DNA of 64,000 nucleotides from Prorocentrum cordatum. Its lineage: Eukaryota > Sar > Dinophyceae > Prorocentrales > Prorocentraceae. Below, in pieces: positions 29,924-41,723 of this stretch. Under the pieces are notes generated by a model. It was given only the letters and a program-made list of their open reading frames with translations. It was not told the DNA's origin and did not search any database. Both the position numbers and the translations under genes were made by a program. How positions within the stretch are numbered: position 1 is the stretch's first letter; each line of letters starts with the position of its first letter. The stretch is taken from the NCBI GenBank assembly GCA_963575745.1, contig CAUYUJ010005658.1:366245-430244 (forward strand), read 5' to 3'.

Positions 29924-32900
29924 TTCTTTCTCCCCTGTCATCGACGTGCCCTGGGGCGCAGCCAGCGCAGCCGAGGGCGGTTCGCCATCGGCCTCGTCGG
30001 CAATGCCCGAAGGGGCCGACGGCGACTTCTCTGTCCACGTCCATCAGGCGCCGCCGGCAGCCGGGCGCGAGGTCGAATGGGCAGAAGACCTGGCCCGGGA
30101 GCTCGAGAAGTTGGAGAGCACCGACTATCAGCAGGAGATCGACGCCGCTGTCGAGCACGCCGCGGCTGGCCTTGGCCGCAGGCCCCGCGCGCGGCCCCAG
30201 CGCCTCAATCAAGACGCAGCGCTGCGCGGGGCCTCGCAGGGCGACCACGCCGCGCTAGAGGGGTAGGACGCCCTCGGGAGGAAGACGCGGCGAGTTGCAT
30301 CGCGACGCAGAGTTGCGCGACGTATTCCTGAGATTCGACGAGGAAGCGCCCGGCGAATGCGTCGCCTGCGCCCCCAGGGCAGCCGTGCTGAACGCGCGCC
30401 GCCATCAGGGCCGCCGCCATTGAGCGCGGAGCTGACCATCTGTCCAACGCGGAAGCGCCGAGGCCGTCAAAGGAGGCCGCGGCGCCCATCTTCGAGGACC
30501 TCACCACTTGGGCCATGCGCAAGTTTCGAGAGGCGATCGCTCAGGGGCGCCCAGAACGCCACGGGCCCCGGACAGGGGCCCCGGACGCGTCTCCAGGTGG
30601 GCGGAAGCACCGACAGGGATCGGAAGGCAAGACTGCCCGGATCACCCAGCGCCGCCCGGCGCTGAGGGGCTTGCGCGACATCGGCGCCGGAGCCCTGGAT
30701 GCGCGCTGGGACAGCGAAGCGGGCGCCCGCCGTCCTCGGAGGCGGCGCGCCGCCTCGACCGGGCGCGCGTCGCGGCGGGCGTTGAACGGGCGCGCCCGCA
30801 TAGCATGGCCCACGCCGACATGCTGGAGCAAGGCGAAGCACCCCGCGAGGCGAGTTTCACGCCGCCGACTGACAGCGCAGCCATCCTCCGGCAGCTGACC
30901 GGCCGCGAGAGCCACGACGAGCAGACCGAGCGCTCGCGCTGCATCAGGCTGGACACGGGCCGCACGGATGGGCCCCGAGCCCTCTCCACGAAGCTTGCCC
31001 TGGTTACGCGCCCACCAGAGTGCAACTCCAAACCCGCTGGGTGGTGCGCAGAGTTCGATGGCCCAGCGCGCGACGTCGGGCGCGCGTGGCACCAGCGTCT
31101 CGGAGCTAGCGCCCAAGTTGCCCGAGCATGCCGACGACGTGAAGATCGTTGGACAGCCAGCACGTCGGCCGGCGAATCAGCCACATCGAAAGCGTCTTCG
31201 GCAAAATGACAGGTGATTACAGCGTTCTCACCCACTGTGGAATGCACCCCAACTGCAGCGCCGACGGCACTGCGACGCTCGACCAGGGCGAACGCATCGA
31301 CGCTCTGATACAGATCAGACAGATCGACCCGGTCGCGGCCCAGGCGAGCCGGCCGGAGGTCAGCTGCAAGACCTTCCCCCCCTCCTGGGGGCAGCCAGAC
31401 GCAGCTCATCTCAGTTGTTCTGGCCACATTGAAGATAATGTCACGCGTCGCATTGGCCGCCACGCAGCGTGCCAGGCGACTCAGCGCGCACAGCGACGTT
31501 CGTTCGAGAGGGAGGAGGAGACGGGACACGGCGCGAGAGGGGTCGCATAGAGCGGTTTCGGCAAGCGCCGGAACACCAGCAACCAGGCGCGCCGCTCGTT
31601 GGCCGCAGTAAGCAGAACGCGCAAGTTGGTGCGCAGATCTACGCTCGGTACCGATATGGTTGCAGCGTGCGGCGCAGCCGACGGAGCGCGGGCGCACCTC
31701 CTCGCGCGGCAGGACGGCGCGCGGCCCCGCCCCTGCCGAGGAGATCAGGAGGCTGAGGGGCGAAGGACGTTGCGCGATCCCTGCGCGCATCCCCATCGAC
31801 GAAATGTCAGTCTTCAGCGCCCCTCTCATGGACCTGGGGCGGCCGCCTTCCGAGAACAGCTCGGCAGGCCACCTGCCGCTGTTAGTTGACCCCTTGTGCA
31901 CCTGGCGAACGGGACCAGCGGGCCGAGGGCAGCATGGGCCGGGAGCTCGTATTCAGCGTGATGGACGGCCATATCAGCTATGGCAATGGCACGGTCAAGT
32001 TTAGCGACGAGAAGAGGGAGAAGTCCGCCCCTAGCTCCCAGCACTGTTCCTTCAACAAACAGTAAAGAGGCGACTCGTGTGACTGCGTCGCAAGGTCGAC
32101 CATCGCTACTCTGGTTGCCAGTACAGGGTCGTCTTACCAAGCAGCCACGAGATCGTCAAATGTTGCGGGCACCCACGGTCAGGGACTACGTGGGTGTTGA
32201 GCATTCGCTGGAGTGCTGCTCCATCTGATTGTGTCAGCCGAGCAGCAGCAGTCGTTTTTTTTGGACAGCCGCATTCCACCAGTAGTCTTTGGGGCGCGGT
32301 CAGCTGAGCGCACATTGCAGGCAATTTACTTGATGAAAGTGCGGTCGGTGGAGCAGTCTCTTCACCAGATTTGTCCCAGCGAAAGCACGACGGACCCGCT
32401 TGAGCACCGGATTTGAGCTGAATTTGTCCTGCTCTTTCTCACCCCATCTTTGCCTGCTTCCGCTGCCTCTTCCAGCCACTGCGCTGCTTCTCGCCCGCTA
32501 TTAGACGCGTTTGTTTTATTGTTGTGCCGTTCGCGGAAACATTTTTTATCAATCTTTTCTTACATCCATCTCTCTACTCTGCTTCCCCTGTTCACTCCCG
32601 TTTCCTGCGTCAACCTGTTCCCCCTTTTCAACCTAGTCCTGTTCCCCCCTGTCCGTTTCTTTGCTTTTCTGTCATCACCGCCCCCCTCCTCTCACGCCTG
32701 CACCTCCCAGGAGGCCGCGAGGAGGGCTGCGCCACAAGCGCGGGAAACCGCGTCCCCGCGGCACGGCCGCACAGGCCTTTCGGAGATGGGCTGAAGGGCC
32801 AGCGGGCGCCTTGTCCCCCCGACACGGAGGAGGAGAACGCAGGGGGAGTTCAGGGCAGGATCGGAAACCGATACCGCTGTTCGTCCTGGGGAGCCCCCGC

Positions 32901-33709
32901 CGCCACGGCCGAGTTCGTGTCGAAATCCGGGCCAGAACGCACCCCTCGAGAAGTGCATGGAGTAACGGTATGGGTAGCTTTGCGGGCGTTTTCCCGCTCG
33001 ACGCTGTGGAGGGAAGGCGGCCTGGCGGGGCTGGGATTCGGATGAGTCGCCCCAGAGCTTTCCTGACCGCTGTCACAGCGTTCTGGGGCGCTGTGGAACG
33101 GCAGTGGCGCCCCTACATTTTCCAAAGTTGCCAGATCTTGAAGCTCCACGATTTGTCCCATTTCGATTTTGTCATGGACTCAGTTTCGTCTCAGGCGGGG
33201 TGATCGCGAGGCGAAGGAGTATGCGGAACGACCGCCGCGCGCTGTGTTTCGACCCTCCAGGTCAGGGGTGGCGCCCAGTTTGGTCGTGTTTGGCCTCGGT
33301 GGGTCCGCCCGATGGCCGCGCACAGCGAGGGGACGACGAAGAGGAAACAGTTGTTGTCTTCCGTCCCAGTCCCAGGCGTTTCGAGGCCATGCCCACGGGT
33401 GTTAATGGTGAAAGCTCCTCCTGCCCTTTTCCTTCACATCACTTGTTTCTCCTCCCCTCCTCTTCCGTCTCCTCAGTATTCATTTGGACTCACGATGCAA
33501 GGTTCACAGGGGAACCAAGCGGATACCGCTGAACCCCAGAAGTTTTCACGAATCTCATGGGTCCGCCTTTCTCCGGAGCGGGGGGGAGGGCTCGCGAGTC
33601 CCATGTTTTCGTCGCTTGCGGTACTGCGGCGACCCAGGCCAAGGTAGGGCGCGATCGGAATCCCGAGCCTGGAAGTACTGGAGCCGGCGATTACGACTGA
33701 ATTACCAAC
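29924..33709. other. No gene recognised
   Basis: GC-rich sequence with long overlapping open frames on both strands, as expected for this composition. A possible coding stretch near 29930-30266 (EDLARELEKLESTDYQQEID) has helical, charged character but no family match. A 19-bp phrase, CGCATGCACCGATCCTGG-like, is repeated near 29790 and 29870. 32430-32700 is pyrimidine-rich. Confidence 0.4.
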
Positions 33710-34309
33710 GTGATTCATGGAACGGACGCCGCACCGAACAACGGTTTCGGGATACTCGTACGCGACCAGTGCATATTCGGTTTCCCCGGGAGGCGTTCAA
33801 AGGTGCTGCCAGTCGCACGAGACGAGCGTACCCGCGAATTGTGGGAGTTGGCCAAGTCTGTCTACTCAGGAAAGCGGCGCCGGAAGGAACACGTCGTTCA
33901 TGCAAGTTGTGACGACCGGGTGGAGTGGGAGGACGTTTTCGTCACGTCTTTTGGTAGTGGTCGGCGTGAGGTCCAGGACACATGTGTTTCGCGGGCGGAG
34001 CGGATGGGACTACACCCGATCTTCGAAGCACGCGTCTGCTCAAAATGGGGCCTCCTCACGCGGCAAGACGCCGCTGGCGATAGCCCAGGACCGGCGCACT
34101 ACGAACCAAAGCGCCGCAGGTTGGATGAGTACACGTTGGAGGCCGTGCCGTCCATCCACGGTGTTGGTGTTCCTACAATGATTTCCAAAGAACCACGTCG
34201 AGGATATCTGCTATTGGCAGAGATTGCAAACCATTGGCCCGAGATGTCAATAGCGAAAGCGCCCTGGCAATCCCAACCTCGAGCCGATTTTCGACCGCAC
34301 AACGCGTAG
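33710..34309 (+). CDS. Unrecognised open frame (199 aa)
   Basis: One frame is open for 199 residues and lies just upstream of the possible RNase H remnant. It has mixed composition without low-complexity runs (for example AKSVYSGKRRRKEHVV and EYTLEAVPSIHGVGVP). I match it to no family. It may be part of the same decayed retroelement or spurious. Confidence 0.25.
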   Translation: MIHGTDAAPNNGFGILVRDQCIFGFPGRRSKVLPVARDERTRELWELAKSVYSGKRRRKEHVVHASCDDRVEWEDVFVTSFGSGRREVQDTCVSRAERMGLHPIFEARVCSKWGLLTRQDAAGDSPGPAHYEPKRRRLDEYTLEAVPSIHGVGVPTMISKEPRRGYLLLAEIANHWPEMSIAKAPWQSQPRADFRPHNA

Positions 34310-34620
34310 GATTTATGACATGCTGGCGGAAAGGTGGCAGCCATCCCGTGACATCGATCACGCGGTGCATCGGCGACCACGTGAGTTGAACAACGTCGCA
34401 AATGACCGAGTTAACCACACCATGGGTGAGGTCATGGTCGCATGCGTTTCCGCTGCTACGGCGTAGTCCCAGCGTCAAGTCTACGAATCCGTTTTTGCAC
34501 ATAGACGGCGGTTCCCGGGCTCATCCTTGCTCGGTGGCACCTTGGTACCTAGAATGCCTCGCTGGCCAGGCGCGCATTCCTGTCGCCATGGCCGGCACGT
34601 TCAAACAAAAGCCTCGACGA
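34290..34620 (+). pseudogene. Possible RNase H-like remnant
   Basis: One frame reads NLEPIFDR, RRIYDMLAE and HRRPRELNNVANDRVNHTM, resembling the end of an RNase H domain (an N-x-x-A-D/N run before a helix). Another frame at 34493 reads FLHIDGGSRAHP, resembling the DGGSRGNP start of one. The two lie in different frames and stops are present. I treat it as retroelement debris with low confidence. Confidence 0.25.
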
Positions 34621-36041
34621 GGCGGTCGATGTTTTTGCCACGTAATTCGAGTACTGGATCGACTCAATATTGAGTTACCCAAAAATCTATGCCCCATCGA
34701 ATCTACGGCGGAAACCAAGAATGTTCATCAATCGACTGAGACGTCTGCAGATTTCTCTTAGGTTCGACGAGAAAACCAAGTTGTGGGTAAATCAATTATG
34801 TAGCCCATCCCCTACTCGAGTTATCTGCCCTAGGGCGCGCGGCCGTCAGCGCGCCCACTTGAACTGCAGCGAGAAGAAACACCTAAAGAAATACATAAAG
34901 AGCTTGGTTCGGCTGAGGCACCGCCGCGCGCAGGGGGCCGCGCCCGCTCATTCCGAGCCGCCGTCTCTCGCGCGGCGCTTCGAGAATACCTTCGGGCAGC
35001 CGAACATCCCAGCGACAGCCAAGCAGCTGCGCGCGTCCGATATGGAGGGCGCCCTGACCAAATTTGGGAAGCATCAGGCTCTCGGGGCGGCCCATCGACG
35101 CGCCCTAGACACGGTGGAGATCGCCGCCCAGGCCCTCGGTGAGCTCGCGGCGGGGGCGACCCTGTGGACCTGCAGGTTACGTCGACAAAAGAAGGCTGCA
35201 GTGGAAAGCTCGGCGCTCTGATTGACGCCCGCGCGGGGTGGCAGCGCGCAGAAGTCAACGCAGAACGCAAAGTGTAGTCCGAGATCAAACGAGGAGTTGC
35301 AAGATGCGCAGTCATCGGTAAATGCTGCCCTCGAGCGGCAGGGGAAAATGCCTCCGGCGGAGCCCCAGACCGCTGCCGCGCGCAGGCCTGCCGCCCCGAC
35401 GGCCCCAGCAGGCGGCGGCGGCCCCCCCAGCGACGATGCGCCACCTCGCGCAACCCAGCGAACGCAGGTTCTGGCGGGGCGCGGATGGGGGCGCGCGGCA
35501 TGTCCAGAGGATAGGTGCAGCGACTCTTCGCGCCAGCTGCAAGCGCTGCGGGGGCGGGGGGGGGGGGGGGCGTCTGGCCAGGAGAAGCCCCGGCAGGATT
35601 TCGTCGACCTCGCCAGAGCCATTCGCCGCGCTGAACCAAGAGCGCACCCCGACGGAGAGACAGAAGCTCGCGCCCGGCATCTCCGCGCAACGCGGGCCAG
35701 CGGCGCCAGCGCCCAATCTTGGAACCCGCCAGGTATTCCACGCGGCGCCCTCCAGGGCCAACCGCGGCAATCGCGCTTTGGAGGGGGAAGTGTAGGCTTC
35801 GCGGCCGGCGAACTTCACGTCGCACAGGGGCGGGCTTCGTAGACGCGGACCTCGATGATTCCGCGGCGTGGGCAGGGCGACGCAGTTGGAAGCGCGCCCC
35901 TATATTTGGCGGCGGACCTCGCCCGCGATCACATCGGCGCAGTTCCTTGTTGCCAAGTTTTACACGCATACCTGGTAGTCGCTGAATGCGCGACAGAGCG
36001 CAGCGCTCGCATTTTCGCTGCCACCGGGGATCGCTCGCGCG
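34621..36041. other. No gene recognised
   Basis: GC-rich. Open frames exist on both strands (the longest about 380 codons on the minus strand), but they are Arg/Ala/Pro-rich and mirror each other, as composition alone would give. A G run lies near 35555-35570. Confidence 0.4.
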
Positions 36042-37790
36042 ATGTCCGACGCGGCGTCTTTTTCGCAGCGTCGGAAGAATGTATTATTCCTTAGTACTGC
36101 TCCTTCGTTTTGTGTTATATGTATGTCACTGCGTCGCCCCGCCCCTCCTTCCTCGCCTCCGCGACGCGCGCGCCGGCCCTGCTTCCTGCCCCTCTCGCCC
36201 GCGCCACTGGTCTCGCCCCCCCCCCGCGCCCCACCCCCCCCCCCCTTCTCAGCACCTTGCCTCGAGAGTTTCAAGGCGGGGCGCGCGCGCGAGGGGGGCG
36301 CTACCCGCCCGAGCCGCCATGGCACGAGGCCCCCCCTGCGCCGGAACGTCTGCGGCGAGGAGGCCAACGCGCCCCTGGCGGACACGGGCCCGAAGATCCA
36401 TCGTGCCAGGCCAGGGGCGGAGTTGACCGTGGAGCCGTTCAATGGCGAATTCCCGTTCGGCTGGGCCGTCGGAAGCGGCTACATTTACGAGTCTGGGGCC
36501 CGGCCCCCGCTTGGCGCCCGGCCCGCCCCGCGCGGCCGCGGGCCTGAGCTACGGGCCGCTGATTCGCAGCATGTCCATGGGCCTGTCGAGGGTGGGCTCG
36601 GGCCATGGGCCGCTTCGGACGAAGGACTCGGGCGCGCAGGAGCGGCCCCCGCCGCCCGCGGCAGCGCGCGAGCCGACGGGCGCGTTCAAGGCCGCCGCCC
36701 TGGCGAGCCGAGCGACGCGGCCCCGGGCGCCGCCGAGGTCAGACCGCCGCCAGCCTCCGCGGCAGCTCGGTGGAGCCAGGCAGCCGCCCGCCGCGCGGCA
36801 AGCCGTCAGGGTGGCAGGGGGGCCGGCCACGAGGGGAAGGAGGAGATGGAGACGCGCCCGGCGCAGGAGGAGCTCGGGAGCTTCGCGAGCAAGCTGGGGG
36901 GGCAGACGGCGCAGGGCCAGACCTCCGCCCGCAAGCGGCGGCGCCCGCGCCCGAGCTGCCGCCGCGCCAACTCCGGCATCGGGGCGGAGTGCCAGAAGCG
37001 CAGCGCGCCGGCCCCCGCGGGGGCCTCGGCCCTGCAAGACCAGCAGCAGGAGGAGAAGGCCGCGGAAATAGAGGTGGAGCTGGGAGCGCAACAGGACGCT
37101 CCGCGGGGAGAGGCCGTCGCTCGCGGAGGACGAGGGGGCGCCGCTGGAGGCGCGGAGGGAGATCGAGGAGAAGGTGAAGGAGACGGCGAAGGATCAGCAG
37201 TCGGACCTGGATCGGACGCTCGCCGACACGACGCACTACCATGGCAAGCTGAAGGGGCCGGGCCCCGCGCGCGCCGCGACGACGGAGCGGGGTCGCTCGC
37301 CCAGCGCTCTGCGTCGAAGGAACCGCTGGGCGCGCCTTCTCCCGCGAGGGGCCGCGCCTGCGGCGAGCGGCATTCCGCGGGGGATTGCGGCGGGGGCGAT
37401 ACCGCGTCGGACGTCGAGTTCGATGGCGACGCTTACCTTCGCACGCTGGAGAAACGGATCCGCCCCCGGAACCTGACCTCCAAGGCCTTGGCGGCAGAGA
37501 TCAGCGTCGAGCAGGACGTTTTCAAGAAGGACAAGAAGGGCCTTCCGGGCACTTCAGGGGCACGAGATGGACCTCGCCGCAAGGCGAGGGCCAAGCAGAA
37601 GCCCCATGCGGCGGCCGAGGCGCCCTCGGCCCTCACCCGGGAGATGTCCAATGAGATAGGCGCGCAGCTGATAGATCTCCCTTGCAGTGGCAGGCCCTCG
37701 GAGGTCAAGACGGCGGCGCTGCTGCAGGCCGCCGAGCGCCTGGGCCCCCTTGCTGAGGAATTCCAGGGCGTGAGCGGCAGGGGGAGGTAG
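36042..37790 (+). CDS. Ala/Arg/Gly-rich protein of unknown function
   Basis: A 582-residue open frame from an ATG at 36042. The first 80 residues are Pro-rich, read from a C-rich tract, and probably not native. The more credible parts are TVEPFNGEFPFGWAVGSGYIYES (near 36425-36495) and the C-terminal 130 residues (DVEFDGDAYLRTLEKRIRP, SKALAAEISVEQDVFKKDKK). These have normal amino-acid variety and a charged helical look. No domain is recognised, and competing open frames in the same GC-rich DNA lower confidence. Confidence 0.3.
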   Translation: MSDAASFSQRRKNVLFLSTAPSFCVICMSLRRPAPPSSPPRRARRPCFLPLSPAPLVSPPPRAPPPPPFSAPCLESFKAGRAREGGATRPSRHGTRPPLRRNVCGEEANAPLADTGPKIHRARPGAELTVEPFNGEFPFGWAVGSGYIYESGARPPLGARPAPRGRGPELRAADSQHVHGPVEGGLGPWAASDEGLGRAGAAPAARGSARADGRVQGRRPGEPSDAAPGAAEVRPPPASAAARWSQAAARRAASRQGGRGAGHEGKEEMETRPAQEELGSFASKLGGQTAQGQTSARKRRRPRPSCRRANSGIGAECQKRSAPAPAGASALQDQQQEEKAAEIEVELGAQQDAPRGEAVARGGRGGAAGGAEGDRGEGEGDGEGSAVGPGSDARRHDALPWQAEGAGPRARRDDGAGSLAQRSASKEPLGAPSPARGRACGERHSAGDCGGGDTASDVEFDGDAYLRTLEKRIRPRNLTSKALAAEISVEQDVFKKDKKGLPGTSGARDGPRRKARAKQKPHAAAEAPSALTREMSNEIGAQLIDLPCSGRPSEVKTAALLQAAERLGPLAEEFQGVSGRGR

Positions 37791-38185
37791 GCGCGGTTGG
37801 CGTTTCCTCGTCGCTTCGCGGGCTCTGCTGCGAAGTCTGGCCCGCGTCTCGTAGGCGGCGTGGGCGTTTTGTTCGGGGCCTGACTCCCTCGTCGCCATGC
37901 TGGGCCCCGCTCTGCGTCGGGCATTGGCTCGGCAAGCGCGCCGAGGCATTGGCCCGCGGCGCTCCAGCCAGCGCGCCTGCGCCCAGTGATGCGGATGATA
38001 GCATCAGCACCCTTCAGCACCTTTCCTCCTCCTCCTCCTCCTCCTCCTCCCTCCTCCTCCTCCTCCTCCTCCTCCCCTCCTCCTCCTCCTCCTCCTCCTC
38101 CTCCTCCTCATCTCCTTCTAGTCCCAGTCACACACGCCCCCCCCCCCCCCCTCGCGCGCGCGTGAACCCGCAGAAGCGCCAGTGC
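37791..38185. repeat. Mixed sequence with a TCC tract
   Basis: No gene is recognised in 37791-38020. 38022-38112 is TCC/CTC repeats, followed by a 14-C run near 38140. Confidence 0.7.
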
Positions 38186-38189
38186 ATGC

Positions 38190-38550
38190 GTGGGCGCGGC
38201 CGCCAGACTCCATTCCGCGCTACCTCCAGCGCCCGAAGATGATCCGCCACATTGCGCGCCGCCGCGGCCAGCTGAGCGAGAGCGTCCTGGCGCGCGCGGG
38301 CCTCCCCGACCTCGGGCCCCCTGCAACGGCGAGAACGGGGTGGCCAGCTCGGCCGCTCGCGCGGGCATCACCGCCCGCGCGCGCCACCTCGTGAAGGACT
38401 CAATCGTCACGGATCCGAATGCGTTCTACAGCGACGCCGCCGCCGCCCGCCGCGCCCCCCGCCTCCCCGCTGAGCTGAACGAGGCCTGGCCCGCGCGCCG
38501 CAACGCGGCTAGCCAAGCAGACGAACGCGGCCGCCAGCTCCGTTCACACT
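38190..38550 (+). repeat. Protein-like duplicated block, copy 1
   Basis: Homologous to 54549-54895. The shared peptide pattern includes RGQLSE, LAR-G-PDL, GENG, GI-AR--HL, DSIV-DPNA-YS, EAWPARR and ASQADERGRQLRS. This copy is read in two frames (a shift near 38320). A TCC tract flanks both copies on both sides. It may be a fragment of an old gene family or a repeat with coding-like drift. Confidence 0.7.
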
Positions 38551-38614
38551 TCCCCTTCCTCCTCCTCCTCCTCCTCCTCCTCCTCCTCCGCATCCTCCGC
38601 CTCCGCCTCCGCCT

Positions 38615-38634
38615 CCTCCTCCTCCTCCTCCTCC
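38615..38634 (+). repeat. Possible LINE3 target duplication in a TCC tract, left copy
   Basis: CCTCCTCCTCCTCCTCCTCC abuts the SL. The same 20-bp run occurs at 45708-45727. Because the target is a microsatellite, the match alone proves little. Confidence 0.4.
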
Positions 38635-38674
38635 GTAGCCATTTTGGCTCAAGTCCGTAGCGGTTGTGCTCAGA
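38632..38674 (+). other. Spliced leader plus decayed SL relic at the LINE3 5' end
   Basis: A full SL (38632-38653) is followed by TCCGTAGCGGTTGTGCTCAG (38654-38673), the same relic as in LINE2 with two changes. The next 30 bp (ACTTGGC-TTTGGCGTGGGGGAGG) also match LINE2. Confidence 0.9.
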
Positions 38675-38799
38675 CTTGGCTTTTTGGCGTGGGGGAGGGG
38701 CGGCCCCCGACTGCTCAGAGTCTCCCCCTCAGCCTGCCCAGGCTGGAGGCTCTTCTCTTTCACGCGCACGCATTTCCACTCCGAGGTGCGCAGCCTCGA

Positions 38800-40006
38800 A
38801 TGACCAGACAGCATGCCCCATGGGTTCTTTCTCGTTCTGCTGCTGCCGACGATTGGAAGCTGGCCGCGGCAAAGCCGGAGTTCCTCAAGTGTTGGTCATG
38901 CGGATGTGGCAAGAACAAGCGGACTGCGAACAATTGCTTCCAGCGCGGCGCCTCCCTCCACGCTCGAGAGCCCTGGGTCGAGCAGCCCGTGGCCCCCGCC
39001 GAGCCCCGGGCAGCTCCGAAGCCAGGGCGCCGGCGCAACGGACGGGCGGCAGCTGATGGCAAGGCGGGGGGCAAGGGAGCTCCCAAGTGGGGCTGGGCCG
39101 AGGGAGGCAAGGGCTTGCAGGGAGAGGCGCGTCAGCCACTTCGCTCGGGGCCCCAGTTTGCCAATGGCTGCAGACCCCATGGCATTCAATATCAAGCAGA
39201 TGCAGCGGGGGGGGGTCCTGCAATTTGAGGCCCTGGCTGAGAAGCAGGGCCTCGCGATGGTTGCCAGTCAATGCAAGCTCCGCCTCATGGATCTGGATCG
39301 TCGGGCTGCTGCTCCTGTTGCGCTCCCGCCCGAGAAGCAGCTGTACAAGCTGGTTGAGGAGAGAGACGCCCATGTCAAGCGAATGGAGAAAGAACTCGAC
39401 CTGGTCGACAAGTGGGAGAAGAGCCTGGCTCGGCAGAGGCAGAAGATCCAAGGACTCAGCGATGAGCTGGACTCCTACGACGCTCAAATCGCGGGCCTCA
39501 AACTCAGGCTCACCGAGCACTCCCAGCAGACAGCCGCCGCCGCGGCGGCCGAGTCTGCTGGTGCGCGCTTGGACTCGCTCCTCGACGGCTCTTTCAGGAT
39601 CGACTGTGGGAACCTGGTCGAGGTGGGAGACGAGGAGCATGAGCTGTCAGACACGGACAAGCAGGAGCTCCAGCAGCGCAAGCAGCAGCTGGAGACGCTC
39701 ATCGCCGACAATGCAAAATCGCTCTTCGCCCAGGCAAAGGAGCACTTCGAGAAGCTCAAAGCCGAGCGCGCTGCCCAGTGTTCCAGGCTCACGAAGAAGC
39801 GCAAGACCGAGGATGGCTCCGTGCGTGGGTCGGCAGGTGAGGCAACGGCAGCCTCTGGCCCTGGGCAGGGCACCGCCCAGGCGCCACGGCGGCGGGTGGA
39901 CCCCTCGGCGGAGATGCCAGCAGTGGTGCCTGATGTTCGGACTCGCGCTCGGGACAGCAAGGCCAAATTGGAGAAGGCGGAGGCCCCCGAAGGCGCCGCT
40001 GCCTGA
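38800..40006 (+). pseudogene. LINE3 ORF1, zinc-finger and coiled-coil protein (frameshifted)
   Basis: The ATG at 38800 opens with a finger resembling that of LINE2 ORF1 (CWSCGCGKNKRTANNC) and a Lys/Gly-rich linker. The frame then shifts at a nine-G run (39207-39215). The new frame continues LQFEALAEKQGLAMV, a long charged coiled coil (EKELDLVDKWEKSLARQRQK) and a disordered basic tail ending at 40006. A single inserted or lost G explains the break and may be a sequencing error. Confidence 0.7.
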
Positions 40007-40208
40007 GGGGGCCCAGTTCTCTGGTTCAGAGGGCGCTCAGTCTGGGCGCCCGAGAGGCTCCTCGCCTCTGGATGTGCTGCCAACCTTCTGGGCTTCGAAT
40101 CGTGAAGACCTAGATTGGCCAGGCCTGAATTTCCTTGTCGCAGCGGCAGCTGGCCCAGACGAGCGGTTGCTGGCTGGTCGTTGGCACCCACAGCCAGCGT
40201 CTGCGGCC

Positions 40209-41555
40209 ATGGGGAGGCCACCGAAGGGCGCGGGGGTAGGGGATTCAGCCCCCGACCGTCGTGCCCCCGCGCCCACAGGGACAACCCGTTCGGCTACCCG
40301 CCCTGGATCTACTGGTACGAGTGGATCGTGTTCGCACGCTGCTGAGGCTGTTGGGGCAGAGGCCCCCTTCGGTGCCAGCAGCGACGCCGCCGCCGCGGAG
40401 ACCCCAGCAGCCTGGGGGACCGCCGCCGCCGCGCCTCTGGTGCCCGAGGGGGCCCAGCCACATGAGCGACACGGAGGGGCAGGGGCCTCTCCCTCGGCCA
40501 GCGCGAGCGCCGCCGCCGCGGAGGCTCCAGCACCCTGGGGACCCGCCGCCGCCGCGCCGCTGGCCACTGGAGAGGCCCAGCCACATGAGCGACACAGAGG
40601 CGCCCCAGCGGGGCTCATACGTCGTCACGCGGCCGGCCCCGATGGCGCGCACTGCTCGCCTCTTGCCCTAGCGGCAGCTGAGGTTGAGGGCACCGACCAT
40701 CGGGGGGCCTCGACTGGCGAGAACGCGTGCCCGAGCACGAGAGAAGCCGTTCAGCCACCTTGCACTCAGGGCAAGGAGGACAAGGTCACGGACACGCTCA
40801 ACGACGACACGCTCACGCTGATCACGTACAACTGCAACGCTTGGTCGACGGCTCAGGCGTTCATGGAGTGGATGCACCGCGATGTGAAGCGCGAGGTTCA
40901 CCACTATTTCTTTCAGGAGACGCGTCTGCTGCTGGGGAGCGCGGCGTCCCCAACCTCGTGGGCTGGCAAGGCGGGCTTCACGATGCACGCAGGGGCGGCC
41001 GCAGTCACAGGCGACGGGGCCCTGGAGAACTCTGGAGGAGTGGCAATGCTGTCGCGGTCTTCGGTCGGGGCCAGGTCCTTGGAGGAGGCTTTCCCTGAGA
41101 GAGTGAGGCATCGCTTGGTCGCCCAGCTGGTTTCAGTGACGTCGGATGTCCAGATGGTTTTCGTCTCGGCCTACCTGGTGACGAACGAAGGCCTGGGCCC
41201 GAGAAACCAGGACCTGCTGGCAATCTTGGGCGAGTTCATTGCGGCATCGGAGTGGCCTGTGGTGGTCGGCGGCGACTGGAACATTCCTGTTGACGAGATC
41301 GTGGCCTCTGACTGGCCATGCCGTTGGCATCTGCAGTCTGTTGCGCCTGAAGATGGCACCTGCAATAGCAATTTCCTTGACTACTTTATGATTTCGCAGT
41401 GTCTCCTCCCGTATGTTTTTAGAGTCCAGGCGCTTTTGGATACGCCCAGGGGCCCACACGTCGCGGTTTCCCTGGAGCTCAAAGTAAAGTGTGGCAGCGC
41501 GTTGTGCCCTGTGGTTTTCCGCTCGACCCACCCACCGATCCAGACGGATCGATGA
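40209..41555 (+). pseudogene. LINE3 ORF2, endonuclease part
   Basis: The ATG at 40209 is the first after the ORF1 stop in this frame. It is followed by an Ala/Pro-rich linker containing a near-exact internal duplication of about 110 bp (AAAAPLV-EGAQPHERH and AAAAPLATGEAQPHERH). Endonuclease motifs: LITYNCNAWS (near 40818), FFQETRL, VVGGDWNIP (near 41262) and NFLDYFMIS (near 41371), with GPHVAV at the position of the catalytic His. The frame ends at a TGA at 41553, short of the RT domain, so ORF2 is broken here. Confidence 0.8.
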
Positions 41556-41723
41556 CCCCAGGGCCCGATCTCTCAGGCAGCGCCTGGTCTTGGGAAGCTG
41601 GGCCCCTTCCTCCGAGGCCCTTGAGGCGGCCATGGAATGGTTTAAAGCTGCAGAAGATTTCTTGATCAGCTCGCACTAGATCCCAGCAGGGGACGTGGCC
41701 AAGCACTCAGGCCGAGCGCAGGG

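Noticed and set aside
30642-31901. A 419-codon minus-strand ORF
   Set aside because: Several frames are open here at once and none shows a conserved motif, so I could not support it as a gene.
34830-35969. A 379-codon minus-strand ORF
   Set aside because: It is Arg/Pro/Ala-rich, mirrors equally long + strand frames, and has no motif. GC-rich composition explains it.
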